The position numbers and the translations under genes were made by a program. From assembly GCA_920105625.2 (NCBI GenBank), contig OV050031.1, forward strand, positions 218,726,194-218,790,193: 64,000 bases of DNA. Direction: 5' to 3'. Source of the DNA: Clusia tigrina (Eukaryota > Arthropoda > Insecta > Diptera > Clusiidae). Below, one piece after another: positions 47,961 to 59,861 of this stretch. Each line of letters begins with the position of its first letter. Within the stretch, counting starts at the first letter, position 1. The notes beneath the pieces are model-generated. The model worked only from the letters and a program-made list of their open reading frames with translations, was not told the origin of the DNA and ran no database searches.

Positions 47961-48462
47961 TATTTACCACCATGTCTATTTCTTCACACATCACAACTCT
48001 GGAGAAATATCATAGGTAAGAAATATATATAAAAATAATGCTTCTGGGATCAAGACACATTTTTAAGAAATAAACTTATTCTTAATCGTAGTAATAGGCT
48101 TCTGAAGTTATAAAACCTACATCAGAGAATACAGACTCTTGTTTTCCGTACACTTACACATGTGCAAAAGTGTAGTAGGAGTATGATTTTCTTCAGAATT
48201 CTAGTTAACCAATGAAAAATAAACCTATCCATATAGGCAACTAATGATAAACAAAGACATTTTTTTCAAACGTCAGAAAATTTGACGTTCAAGTGTCCCG
48301 TCTCTATGGTCTATGCTCTACATACAATACTTCTCATTTACTACAATGCAACAAACCGGAGGCAGGATCATGCAATGCAAAGCGGTCAAAGGCAGAATAC
48401 AAACAATTTCCTTGAAGTGCTACAACTTCACTAATAGTGGTGAATATGTTAAATCCTCACTA

Positions 48463-48904
48463 CATAGTGTCTCGACTAGCTATAATTCATGTCATACTCA
48501 TGTTCATGTCAGAGTAGCTGATGGCTGTCAGAATGTGAAGCGGACAAATTAAGTTAAAGCATTTCATTTTTTACATGGCTTTGAATAGTAAACAACAGAT
48601 GCGTTCTCGCATTGAATGCTTTAAGAGAGTTAAAAAAAAGTGCAATCAGGAATTGAAGAGTTTGTAATTGCACAAACACTCAAATTCTCTATAAATAATT
48701 ATTAAATTAATTATTTCGCTTCCATTAAATTTAATTAGTGCCATTTTTAAATAGACAAATGTTAAAATCGAGTTCAAATTTATGTCAGGGTTTCTGGCAG
48801 AACTGCTGTCTTGACATAATGTTTAATTTTTTTGGTATGACATTAACATATGGAGTCTCCACTCAACATTTTGCTGTTAAGACATGAACATTGCCATGAA
48901 TTAT
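48463..48904 (+). mobile_element. MITE family 1, copy 2 (right end lost)
   Basis: Starts 'catagtgtctcgactagcta' and is collinear with the intact copy at 61036-61504 through to 'gaacattgccatgaattat'. It lacks the last ~20 bp of the right inverted repeat, and the left repeat has small changes. It is non-coding. Confidence 0.88.
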
Positions 48905-49571
48905 GTTAAATTCAACCAATGAATGTGAACGAGTAAAGCGTTAATTGTTTTATTTGCATGTGTGTAATGACTTTCTTTGCACTTTTGACACAAAAGAGAT
49001 CATGTTTAACGCTCTTTGAAATTACACCACGGTATTTGCACCATACCTCGAAGGCTCAGTCTGCTACAAACACATTTTCTTAGGAACACCTGGTATTGAA
49101 ACACTCGATTAGTTAGTATTGCACGAATCGCATTACATAATCGGATCTCTCAAATGAGTGTGATCACATCTTTTGCTAGGCTTTGCCATATTAACCTAGT
49201 TACACCGAAAAAACTTACACCAAAACATAAATGCGATTAATTTTGTTTATATATGTATATCAATAATGTTTATTGAGCAAATATATTTTAAGTAAGTTTC
49301 AATAAATTTGTGCAAAAGTGCATGTAAGGTTTAAATTAAGTACAATCGTAATTTTCATAAAATGAGAACAGCTACAAATAAAAACTAGTAACAAACAAAA
49401 AGATTCAAAAACAAAATAAAAAATATTGTAAATATATATTAATAAATAAATGCACGGTCACATTACATAAACGTAAAAATAAATTGTCTTTTGATTTTTA
49501 ACTCTTTTATATATGCATTGATATTCTGTATATGTATGTGTGTTATATATATATCTAATAAGTTTATAGTG

Positions 49572-49577
49572 TTTATT
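49572..49577 (-). terminator. Candidate polyadenylation signal for AP-1 sigma
   Basis: AATAAA on the minus strand, about 134 bases after the stop codon at 49711. A second AATAAA lies at 49268-49273. Position is plausible, but poly(A) signals are common by chance in AT-rich DNA. Confidence 0.35.
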
Positions 49578-49710
49578 CTGATTAGCCTATTAATTAGCTT
49601 AAAAATTGTATAATCATTTTATATGCTTTTGATAAGGACCACGTTGCAGTTGAATACATGAATTTATAATTTGAATTATTTCGAAGGCACTTGGAACAGC
49701 ACAAACAAGT

Positions 49711-49755
49711 TTAGCCAAGGCCGTGATCCTCGAAGAAACCCTGAGGAGTCTCATC
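49711..49755 (-). CDS. AP-1sigma: AP-1 sigma, terminal coding exon 5
   Basis: Codes the last 14 residues, DETPQGFFEDHGLG, and a TAA stop. The acceptor is excellent (TTTGTTTTCTACTTTCAG). It joins in phase 0 to the LLQE end of exon 4, giving LLQEDETP. Animal AP-1 sigma tails read similarly (acidic-Pro stretch, then x-E-x-x-GL). With this exon the protein has 157 residues, the usual length for the family. Easily missed because of its size and the 8.9-kb intron before it. Confidence 0.93.
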   Translation of the reverse strand, partial: DETPQGFFEDHGLG

Positions 49756-50029
49756 CTGAAAGTAGAAAACAAACAAAACAATGCCAATAGAAAAGGACAA
49801 TTTTTGAGCAAACAAAATTTAGTGAAATAAACGAAAAAATCGTGGTAAAAAAAGGATAATTTTTGTTATTATTTTAACACTGTGATCATAGTTGGAACAA
49901 CTGGAAGACCTGCTATATATAGAATATGTGCGAAATTGTCGATCTTACTAAGAGAATTTTTAGTTAACTGTACGGTTAGGTGGAATTATTAGTAGAGATT
50001 GGATTTGTGTGAACGAGAAAACAGTTTAT

Positions 50030-50770
50030 AGAGTATTATTATAAGGAACAATGACGTTTTTATGTTGGTAGACTTGGAAAAAAAAACTTTTCCTAGGGTA
50101 TTTTTATATAGAACAAAGATGTTTTTATGTTGGTGGACTTCAAAGCCATGGAAAAACCACACTTCCCAGGGTATTATTATATGGAACAATGATTTATTTA
50201 TGTTGGTAGGCCATGGATAAATATTTTTTAAATTATGTTTTTATGTTGGTAGACTCCAAGGCCATGGAAAAACTAACTTTTCTAGGGTATTTTTATATGG
50301 AACAATGATCTTTTTGTGGTGATAGACTTCATGGCCATGGATAACCCACTTTTTCTAAAGTATTATTATATGAAACAACGATTTGTTTACGTTGGTAGGT
50401 TTCATGACCATGGAGAAACATTTTCTAGAGTATTATTATATAGAAAAATAATGTTTTTATGTTGGTAGAGATATCATGGCCATGGAAAACCCACACTTTC
50501 TAGAGAAATATTATATGGAGCGAAGATTTCTTTATGTTGGTAGGCTTCATGGCCATGGAAAAAAAAACTTTTCCTAGGGTATTATTATATAGAACAATGA
50601 TGTTTTTATGTTGGTAGACTTCAAGGCCTTGGAAAGACTAACTTTTCTAGGTTATTATTACATGGAACAATGATCTTTTTGTGATGATAGACTTCATGGC
50701 CATGGAAAACCCACTTTTTCTAGAGTATTATTATATGGAACAAAGATTTGTTTATTTTGGTACACTTCAT
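50030..50770. repeat. Tandem repeat, ~70-bp unit, about ten copies
   Basis: Blocks 'tttttatgttggtagacttc', 'ggccatgg' and 'tagggtattattatatggaa' recur in order for over 700 bp with frequent indels. Confidence 0.88.
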
Positions 50771-52979
50771 ATCCATTTCGAGTGTCTCCACAAGGCATCA
50801 AGAACTGTATTTTTATAAATAAAAAGTAATATTTAAGATTAAGAATTGTCCTGTATAGAAATCTTATATTAAGCTGACTAAAACTCCTCAAACAAATACT
50901 CCGTTGGCTACAATAGCTATATACTAAGAACCAAAACTGTTTATATCCAGGATGTCAGTATTTAAAACAGTAAACTATTTTATAGGACTTAAGACAACGA
51001 CAAGACAAACTAAACACTTAAGACATGTACTGAAAAACTGTTCTAAAATCACGTCACACAATTTTTGTTGTTAATTTACTAATTTATAAATCGCGCTAAA
51101 ACTAAAAACCAGTTACATAAAAATATATAATTTTACTAAGTAATTACATACCTGTGGGCCACACAAAAGCTCCAGCACACCACACCCACCACATCAAAAA
51201 TAGTAGTAGTAGTAGAGTAGTAGTAATGGCAGTAGTAGTAAAATTTGTAGTATTTGCGTAAGCGGTGAGAGCGTACAAATTGAACACAGTTGATGGCAAC
51301 AACAACAACAAGTGGTAGAGTACATAATACAAAAATAGTAGTAGAAACGTAGGTGGGTAGGTGGGAAAGGTGGGAAAGGTGGGAAGTTAAAATAGTAGTA
51401 CCATGTGGTAGGAATGTAGGAAAAGTAGGAATGTAGGAAAAGTAGGAATGTAGGAAAAGTAGGTATGTAGGAATGTAAGAAGGTGGGAAATGTGGGAAGC
51501 TAAGATAGTAGCATGTGGTAGGAATGTAGGGAAAGTGGAGTGTAGGAATGTAGGAAAGGTAGGTAGGTAGGTGGGTAAGTAGGAATGGTGAAGAGGAAGT
51601 ATGGTAAGTATTGGCAGGAAAGCGACAGGAATTGTTCACAAGCACATATAACGAAGTGCTCGTTATAAATACTTAAAAAATGCGTTCAATGTTTGAATGG
51701 CGCATTTTTTTAAACAAATTTTACACATATTCAAAAAAAGAGGTACAAAAAGTATACAAAGAACAAAAACATATAACTAAAGAAAATACAAGAGTATAAA
51801 AATATGCAGTAAAAGCAACAAAACTTCGAAGACAGTCATTTATGTTTTTTTTGTGTGTTTCGTGTACATTTGCTATGAATTGAAAAATAAAAAACAAAAT
51901 ACATATATAGATATATATTTTTAATTTTCTAAAATGTTTTACTTTATTCATAATTAAAAATCACGTTACAATTTACAATGTTTTTTTTTTGTTTTCTTTT
52001 TGTGTAAAAATACAATTGGTTTTTATATAAATTTCCTACTAATTTTAATGGTACTACAATAGTAAGTATTTTTTTTTCAAAAAGTACGTTTAAAGCTTAC
52101 CTAATATTGCATACATGTGTGTATTATTATTGCATTTTTGTTTTCACAAATGTTTTAATACTTTTGTTTTTATTGCTTTAAAAAATTGCTCATTTCTAAA
52201 TATCATAAATATTGTGTTGGAATGGTTCGGAAAGAAATAAAACAGAAACAAATCCAAACAAATTTAAACTAAGGTACTCATAAGTTTTGCATGAAAATTA
52301 TTTATGTTCAAAGGAAAGGAAAAAAAAGTATTTACGAAAAAAGACAACTATTTGTATGTTTTTAAGTATTTGCAAAACAAACACCTTCAAATTATTTGGC
52401 AATTTTTAACAACGGAAGCATGTAGCGTTTGTGTTAAGATTTCACATTTTCACATATACATATTCATAAAACCCTCAACCATGAAGTGTGCATTAAGACA
52501 AGAGTATAATAAAGGAAATTACAATAATAAAGAAAAACATTTACGAGTAAAAAAAAAATATTTCTGACTACAAAATTCAATCATGAAGGCCAAAAAGTAC
52601 AACAATCGATAAGTCAACTTTACAATAGGAAAAATAATAATTTTCTTAAATGAGAATCCGAGCCGATCCTAATGCAATTTGCAGTTGCAGTCTAGTCGTA
52701 GTATTTAGCGAGAATTGTTTATAATTAATTATTAAATGACAATGAGTGAGAGATACCCTCATATTCACCACTAGTAGTCTACTACTCCTGTTCAATACTT
52801 AACTCAGGGTTGCTGGATGGATATTCACCTGACCTAATGAATGGGATTGACTATTAAACGTTCTCAAGCGTAGTAAATCATATTATATTTTAGTTTATTT
52901 TTTTTTTTAAATCATCCTGTTTTTTAACTAAAAATCGCGAGTATTTCTTTACAGTAAATTGAGAAAAATGTTTGTAAGT

Positions 52980-53395
52980 ATTGTCTACTGGGTGAAATAA
53001 TAGTTTGGACCTCCCTATTGTATATATAAGTTCTTAAATAGGAAATTCTTTCAAGTGAAACATTCCCCACTAGGAAATATAAACAAGTTTGGGCTACCCT
53101 ATTGTATATATTACTTAAATAGTAAATTATTTCAAGTGAAACATTCCCCACTAGGAAATATAAGCAAGTTTGGACTAACCTATTATACATATAAATGATC
53201 TTAAATGGAAAATTTTGTCAAACAAAGCATTCCCCACTAGGAAATATAAACAAGTTTGGACCACCCTATTATACATATTCATATTCATATGTTCTTAAAT
53301 AGGAAATTATTTCAAGTGAAAGATTTTTTGAAACTATTCCTCACTAGGAATAAAAACAACCCAGTGGAAAATTATTTCAACCAAACATTGCATTA
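52980..53395. repeat. Tandem repeat, ~83-bp unit, about five copies
   Basis: 'cattccccactaggaaatat' restarts at 53061, 53142 and 53228. Flanking 'caagtttgg' and 'aggaaattatttcaagtgaa' blocks keep register. Confidence 0.9.
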
Positions 53396-53722
53396 TCTAC
53401 TTCACCCGTTTCTTTATTAATTTAACATTTTTCTTTCCAGATGGAAGCAATGTAAACAGTTTAAATTTATTTTTCAGGATGATTCTAACATACTGGCAAA
53501 TTACAGTATTATCCCGAAACCTGTGTAGCGTTTGATGGAGTGAGTGCACACAAAAATATAGTAAGTCTCTCTGTATATAGTAATCGTTTACATGCGATAC
53601 CATTATGTAATTCGGATATTCAAATGAATTCACCTCGATGCCCTGGTAGAATATTCTGTTAAGAACAGCCTCCCACAGATTTTTAACAGAATATCGTTTC
53701 AAAAACCTGTTCAAGGCTGTTT

Positions 53723-53832
53723 GTAACAGAGCTCAGAGTGGCGGATGTTACTGAAGTATATGTAAAGTGTGCTGTTCTTAACAGAGCTCAGAGTGGCGGA
53801 CGTTACTGAGGTATATGTAAAGTGTGCTGCGA
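53723..53832. repeat. 55-bp tandem duplication
   Basis: 'cagagctcagagtggcgg' to 'atatgtaaagtgtgctg' occurs at 53727 and 53782, nearly identical. Confidence 0.9.
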
Positions 53833-54734
53833 ATGAACGGGGCCACCTCTTACTAAATAAATCCTTTCAACTACTACTATTGTACAAATATATATGTTGA
53901 TGTTTGCAGAGGATACGAATTTCAAATTTTTCTTTTTGTATGGAAATATTGACTGCACTGATGATAGGATGTTAGGAGGCATGGTAAGGCATTTGTATAT
54001 AAATTATGTATAGGTATTAGTTACCACCTTCGCTTAGGAACTCCAGTTGTAAAAAGTTGGCTTCACCGTTATATTCTATTGTTTACCGTATGGTAGACAA
54101 GTTTATAATAGAAAATTTAAAAAATTCAAATCCACATATTATTGACAAACTATTGTATCTATCTAAATATTTTAAACGCCTACCTAAGTTGTTTTTTTAA
54201 TATACGCCCACTATTAACTTTCTTTTACTTATCAATTATACACTTATAAACTTCTGTTTGCCTAGCAATTGTAGACTTTTTGACTTTCTAATAATTAAAT
54301 ATTAAAAAACTGCTTAAATATAGTCAGAAATATTCTAAAACTTAAAAGATTAATCTTTAAAAAATTGTATTAAATAAATACATAGGAAAATTGTTAGTCA
54401 CATAACAGCGTAATACAACGCTTTAAGGAGGCTCAACGCTCTAGTGTGGCAAGTGTGGAGAACAGATAAAAAATGATTTTAATTATATGTATTATTAATA
54501 TAATGCCGAACTCCGGATGAAATTTAATTATTAGTTTTTTAAAGAATTAAGGAATGTCATTCATAATAATTTAAATTTAATAATTAATATAATAAATTAT
54601 TAATTAAAAAATTGTATTTAGAACATAACAATTTATTTATCTTTCAGACCCTAAACTCGTTAAAAATGATTAAGAATTTTATGATATATGTATGGAGCCT
54701 CTACAAGGAGTAACTACCGATTTTTAATATTAGC

Positions 54735-55013
54735 TGTGTTTCTTTCAACGCGAGTGTGAATAGAACGACACCTGTCGCTTAACAGTTTAGTATTTGGCAG
54801 CACTGGTTTTGACATTTAAAATGCTTTGACATACACATTTGTAATTCTTGGTTTACTCTCTTTCTCGTTCACAATAGGCAACAAAAATGTCTTGCCAGCA
54901 CTTTTGTTTGAGGCGCTAAACCATAAGCGAATACAAACAGCTTGCGTTGACTAAGCGGCCAAAACGTATGCATAAGCAGGAGTTTTATTCGCACTCGCGT
55001 TGAAAGAAACACA
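54735..55013. mobile_element. MITE family 2 (279 bp, ~33-bp terminal inverted repeats)
   Basis: Ends are 'tgtgtttctttcaacgcgag' and its reverse complement, extended to about 33 bp with a few mismatches. The interior has no transposase. No matching target duplication of 2, 3 or 8 bp was found at the ends I chose, so the superfamily is open. Confidence 0.8.
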
Positions 55014-57651
55014 AAATTGTCACTTTATAGGTAGAAAATTACTCTCATACATAAATTTTTACATATTCAAAAATCGAACTTGCTCCACTTCAACATTGCG
55101 TGCCTCTGGATAGTAAAATAAAAATTAATTTAAATACATAAAAAGTAAAATAAATTTAAATAAACATAAACTTGTGCTCAACTATTGTGTAGAGGTATAA
55201 TTAATTAATACAAATTATTTAAAATCAATTAATATAAAAAAGTTTGCTGGGAAGTATTTCAATTGTGTATGTTACAGTGTGACATAAATTAATGTTCTTT
55301 GTTTGGAAGAATTTTGGAAATATTTTTTGCTATATTTTTTATATTATTTATTTTTGCTTTAGAGTAGTCCAATGTCTCTTAAAGTGGTCTCAACAGCTTC
55401 CTCCTAATAAAGTACAAGAAAATAGAGTGAGTGTGATGCCAAACAAAACGAAAAGTTAAAAGATTTTATATGGAAAAGAAGGTGTACAAAAATGAAATGG
55501 CGCGGTGCTGTGGTGTTGGTGCTGCATGACAAAAATTTTGTTAGTAGTGTGCGAGAGAGTTGGCAATTTCAAGTAGCTGAGTGTGCTTATGATAGTGGAC
55601 AACGAGAACAAGTTATGAAATTATTTCTATTTGCGTTATTTTCTAAAACATTTAATCAATAAAAAATGGTACAGGAAATTCAACTGCAATTGGCGTTGGG
55701 GAATGACCAATACGGAAATTTAATATTGTGAAGAAATTATTGTATAGTTCTGTAGTTTCATGTCAAAGTGTGTCGATAAGCATTTTTATGTACAGCCATG
55801 ATTAACTTATTCTATTTCCGAATTTGTTTCAGGATATTACAAAAATTCCTTGAATGTCATTAACTTTTTTTTGGAAAATAAAAACCAACACAAAATAAAC
55901 ACAATGTAAAAAGAATTTTCAAAACAAAATGACTGTCTTCTGTGCTGAAATTTATATTAAAATGGGTATGAGAAAAAATAAAAATATTCTGCAAAAACAT
56001 GATAAAAAAAAAAATTGTATACGCTCACAAGGAGTAGAGAGGTGGGTTTAGCGCATAGTGGCATTGCTTGCAGTGAAGTTGCTTCATCACCATAGAAAGT
56101 AATTCCACTATGATCTAAACTGATTTCAATGAGAGAAAAAGAGATAGAGATGTGTTCTTCATTTTACTACATTTATTCACATATTAAGTCCTGCTATTTT
56201 ATTGGAAGCTACATTATTAAATTAATTAATTAATTGCTAGCGTTAAATTTTGAGGCAATGATAATGATAATTACTTTTTTTAAAGAGAAAAAACATTTAA
56301 CAAAATTTTAAAAAACTTTAATTTAAAACGAATTTCGGGAGTGCTTTCTCGTCTTCGTAGATTTGCGAGCAAATTTTGATAAACACGAAGAGCAACCGAA
56401 GAAGATGCTGGCTTACTGACGAGCGCCTCAGTAACGAATTCAAAAAAGCGTTTGTCATTCTTATAAGTTACATTCTTCTGACGTTTTTGCACCAAAAACC
56501 AAAGTTTAATTTTTGTAACTATTTAATCACTTCACTAATGCAATTCCACAAAGAAAAGAAATTTTCAAAGCATCCACAAAATTCAATCAAAGTTACACAT
56601 TAAAAATGCATCAATTAAAGGATGAGTTTTTTTCGTGCTACCGAGTTGCTTCGCTTAAAAAACGATTGGAACGAGTTAAGTTTAAAAAAAGTGCTGCCAA
56701 ATCTACTTAAACACAAGTTCTGTTACTATAGAGAACATTCCTTGTGCAAAAAGAGAAAATGGCAACACTTTTTAACATCAATTGAGGTATATAATACGAA
56801 ATCACGGAAATCTAGAATATAACTATAAAATTGACAATTGCATTGCTTATAAAATTTTATTATATAAATTAACTGAGCGACATTCATATCACATTTTAGC
56901 GAGCTCGCTTATGCAATGTAGTTTATCCGCAACTCGTTAGCAAAAAAAATCTCACTTATTATATACATAAAGGAATTGTTTAAAATTGTATGCCAATGAC
57001 GTAAAAATTACCTAAAAAACAAACTATTAATATATATTATACAAATATCATATCAAATCATATTAACATTTTAATCAGAACACTATTTTATATTCAATTC
57101 AATTTAGATACTCATTGAAGTCCTGTTGTTGTTGTTGTGATAACGTTGAATTAATGTTGGGGTAAGCATTAATATAAGAAAAGGGTTGGTTATATATAAA
57201 TTTTTAGTAGTGATTATAGTTTGTGGAATATAATTAGAAAAGTTAGTAGCAATAGGGAAAACCAGCGAGCAACTATGTACGACAATATGGAAAGACATCA
57301 TCATGCAAAAACACTGAAAACAGCTTTAGCATTACTTGCAGATCAATTTAGTTACTAATAATTAATATGATATGAAATAATAATCATGCAAAATTTACAA
57401 ATACCTCGTTTGGCAAGACTACATTCTTGATTACTAAACATAATAACACGCAGGCTAAATAAACAACACATTTTTAAGCGTATGTACAATGGCAAGCTAA
57501 TGGACGAACCCTGTATGGACTAAAATGTACGGATAGTAACTGTAGATTGATTCTCATTTTATGGCAAGTAAAATACTGTATTTAAAATTAATTTGTATCA
57601 CATACAAATCGCATTTCCTCCCAACTGACTAGCAAAGACTGTGTCTCAATT

Positions 57652-57735
57652 GATGTTATACTATGTACTTTAAGGCGTGGCATAGACAATATGATGTTAT
57701 ACCATATACTTCAAGGCGTGGCATAGACATGTTCC
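57652..57735. repeat. 41-bp tandem duplication
   Basis: 'gatgttatac' through 'aaggcgtggcatagaca' is present twice, at 57652 and 57693. Confidence 0.85.
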
Positions 57736-58616
57736 AGCTCTGCTCTCGACACATCTAACTTTATTTATGTTCTTGAAATATTTGTATATATGTATGTCAT
57801 TTATTCCTCATTGGACTGTTTTGGAAGCATATCTCTTTATCTTATCTTTTGAGGGAGAATGCGATTTGTATACCGACTGGATTTGGACATGTTTGGCAAT
57901 ATGGAACGGCAACTTTTGACCTTAACTCATATACGTAGTCAAATAGTGAACAGAGAGCGTCAGCAACTGCATTTGCATGCAATTATACCATTTTTTCCAT
58001 AAATAAAGATTATAACATATTTAAATTAAATTTAAAAAATTCGATTAATAACAACTAAAACTTTGCTATGCACTTAAAAAGTAAAAACAAATCCATAAAA
58101 TTATTATAGGTAAATTAACAAATTTCTTTTCAAATAATATTTAAATACAAACTATTGCAGAGTATAGAAATATTCTTCTTTCTGTTAAATTATAAATATA
58201 TGCAAAATATAAAAACAAGATTATTCCAGTTAAAGTTCAGTTATTGGTAGAGAAGTAAACGTTGTTAAATAAGTTGAAAAATGGTAAAAGTATGAGTAGT
58301 ATTATTAGTTGATAAAAGTTTCATTTGGTTGCAAAATTAAAGAGACAAAAAAGATATAAATATATTAAAAAGAGAGCGGAAAATTCAATAATAATATGTT
58401 GCATTCTTCTGCATTCAATCATTTGGAGATGAATAATTTTAAAATTATAATGGTAAAATTATATGCTCTAAATAAAATTTCTTTTGTTTTGGTCAATTTC
58501 TTTGAAAAGAAAAAGGAACAGAAAAAAATAACTAATGAACGCTAACAAAATACGATGCAATGTCAGCTTTAGTAAAAATTGCTATATTACAAATCATATG
58601 CCTCTGGTGTACTGAC

Positions 58617-58754
58617 CTCTTGTAGTAGATCCTGTGAAGCAATTGCTTTAAGTACGTTTTTCTTTGATGTCTCTTGTATTTCGCCGCCAATAAGCAATTC
58701 ATCCAGTATGAAGTAAGCTTTCTCAAAATTGAAGATGATGTCCAATTCGCAGAC
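58617..58754 (-). CDS. AP-1sigma: AP-1 sigma, coding exon 4
   Basis: Codes [20 protein letters not shown] through to LLQE, the helical C-terminal half of the sigma longin-like fold. It contains the [12 protein letters not shown] and [11 protein letters not shown] blocks conserved in AP-1 sigma from yeast to man. CAG acceptor; donor GTCAGT in phase 0. If the donor is not used, the frame reads through nine intron codons (VSTPEAYDL) to a TAA at 58587, giving a 152-residue variant. Both forms are possible; the spliced one matches the family. Confidence 0.95.
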
Positions 58755-58854
58755 CTGAAAGAAATAGAAGAAAAAAATGATAATAATAACAAATAAATCC
58801 ATAATTGAAACTTATATAAGAAATGGAAAAAACCAAAGGATGATCTCAACTCAC

Positions 58855-58963
58855 ACTTCCAAAGTATTTGTCCAGCAACTCCACATAGCGGTGGATTATC
58901 TCCAATGTCAGCAACTCATTATCGTTCTGTTCGATGGCACAGCAAAAGTATAAACTTGCGTAA
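58855..58963 (-). CDS. AP-1sigma: AP-1 sigma, coding exon 3
   Basis: Codes [20 protein letters not shown] through to KYFGS. This is the central part of the sigma fold, including the [16 protein letters not shown] helix conserved in adaptor small subunits. The acceptor TATAG splits the Arg codon begun in exon 2, and the donor GTGAGT is in phase 0. Confidence 0.95.
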
Positions 58964-59515
58964 CTATAAATTAAACACAAGATTAAATAAATTCATAATT
59001 TGGAGAATATTAGCAGGAGTTTTAACAATGTATTTACATCGTCTCTACAACAGGCACAATGTTTTGGAGAATATATATTAGATATGAGCAAGATTCCTTC
59101 GGAGGATTTCTCCAAAATACTCCTGACGAAATTAACCTGACAGAAGATCTATAGATGTGTTTACATCGTCTCCATAAAAGACACAGGTATGTTGGAGAAT
59201 ATATCTTAGATATGAGCAATATCCCTCAACTTGATTCCTCCAAACTACATGAATTCCTTCCGGAAATAAGCCTGACAGCACATCTATAGATGAGACCATA
59301 CTCATTTTTTGATTAAATAGGGGCATCACAGTAGATCTCTCAGTTTGCGGTGTATAACACTCTTAAATAATTCTAAATATGCATGTTCCCTCCCTAAAAT
59401 ACCATATTAAAATACAATTCACATCCCAAAACACCACTTCCTTCTACAACCAAACCACATTAGATCACACCTTACTCATTATACGCCTTTACATCTGCCT
59501 TTTTATATTACGTAC
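58964..59515 (-). other. Intron 2 of AP-1 sigma, with a duplicated 128-bp block
   Basis: Blocks starting 'tttacatcgtctc' at 59032 and 59160 share 'ggagaatatat', 'tagatatgagcaa', 'cctgacag' and 'atctatagatg' in order, so this is a two-copy tandem repeat ending about 59290. Nothing coding. Confidence 0.8.
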
Positions 59516-59694
59516 CGCTTATAAACAATTTTACAATCCTTCCATTCCAAAAATGAGCACATCTTTGGCTTCCTTGCCAATATGGTGGTGACTAACTCGC
59601 GTGTAATCTTCTTTTTGGCCTTGTCCGGATAGGCGCCATACCACTTCTGTAAACGTAATTTACCCTGACGGCTAAACAACAGCATAAAGAGCAT
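59516..59694 (-). CDS. AP-1sigma: AP-1 sigma, coding exon 2
   Basis: Codes [19 protein letters not shown] through to [23 protein letters not shown] and [12 protein letters not shown] are hallmarks of AP-1 sigma, distinguishing it from sigma 2 and sigma 3. The subunit stabilises the AP-1 core with gamma and helps bind acidic-dileucine sorting signals on cargo at the trans-Golgi network and endosomes. Acceptor TTTACACAG; donor GTACGT in phase 2. Confidence 0.96.
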
Positions 59695-59858
59695 CTGTGT
59701 AAAAAAGTGGAATTAATATATATGCAAACATTTCATTTACTTAATATCATAATAAATGTGGCGCAAGACGAGAGGAAGTTACAAAACCATCATCTTCCAT
59801 ATTAAAAACTCCAAGAACTTATTAATATACATACTACGATTATATAATATTTGCTTAC

Positions 59859-59861
59859 CAT
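59859..59861 (-). CDS. AP-1sigma: AP-1 sigma, coding exon 1 (start codon only)
   Basis: The ATG is followed at once by a GTAAGC donor, so the exon contributes only Met1, giving [11 protein letters not shown] after splicing. The double-Met start agrees with my recollection of the fly protein. If this exon were skipped, the ATG at the start of exon 2 would give a product one residue shorter. Confidence 0.75.

Larger units (their letters stand above)
41573..49710. other. Intergenic region between DGK-theta-like and AP-1 sigma genes
   Basis: No conserved coding exon was recognised. It contains AT-rich repeated 'atttatttagcaactaattt' at 41954-42170, four loose ~65-bp copies with 'ttacctgatcaaa' at 42760-43020, CAG/CA-rich and GC-richer stretches at 43.6-45.4 kb, a ~65-bp tandem array at 47632-47960 and MITE copy 2 at 48463. 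A TGACGTCA lies at 42429-42436. ORFs at 43.6-45.8 kb are low complexity. Confidence 0.45.
49756..58616 (-). other. Intron 4 of AP-1 sigma (8.9 kb)
   Basis: Bounded by GTCAGT after exon 4 and TTTCAG before exon 5. Contains ~70-bp, ~83-bp, 55-bp and 41-bp tandem repeats, an inverted-repeat element at 54735-55013 and GGAATGTAGGAAAAGT-type repeats at 51370-51600. An ATG-less open frame at 56280-56500 (minus; RFFEFVTEALVSKPASSSVA) is not recognised. No other coding exon was seen. Confidence 0.85.

Noticed and set aside
51136..51645. Minus-strand ORF of 169 codons with hydrophobic stretches and a GTATGT donor at its end
   Set aside because: Most of it is translated (TAC)n and ggaatgtaggaaa-type repeats. 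No known domain was seen, and it does not fit the AP-1 sigma frame between exons 4 and 5.
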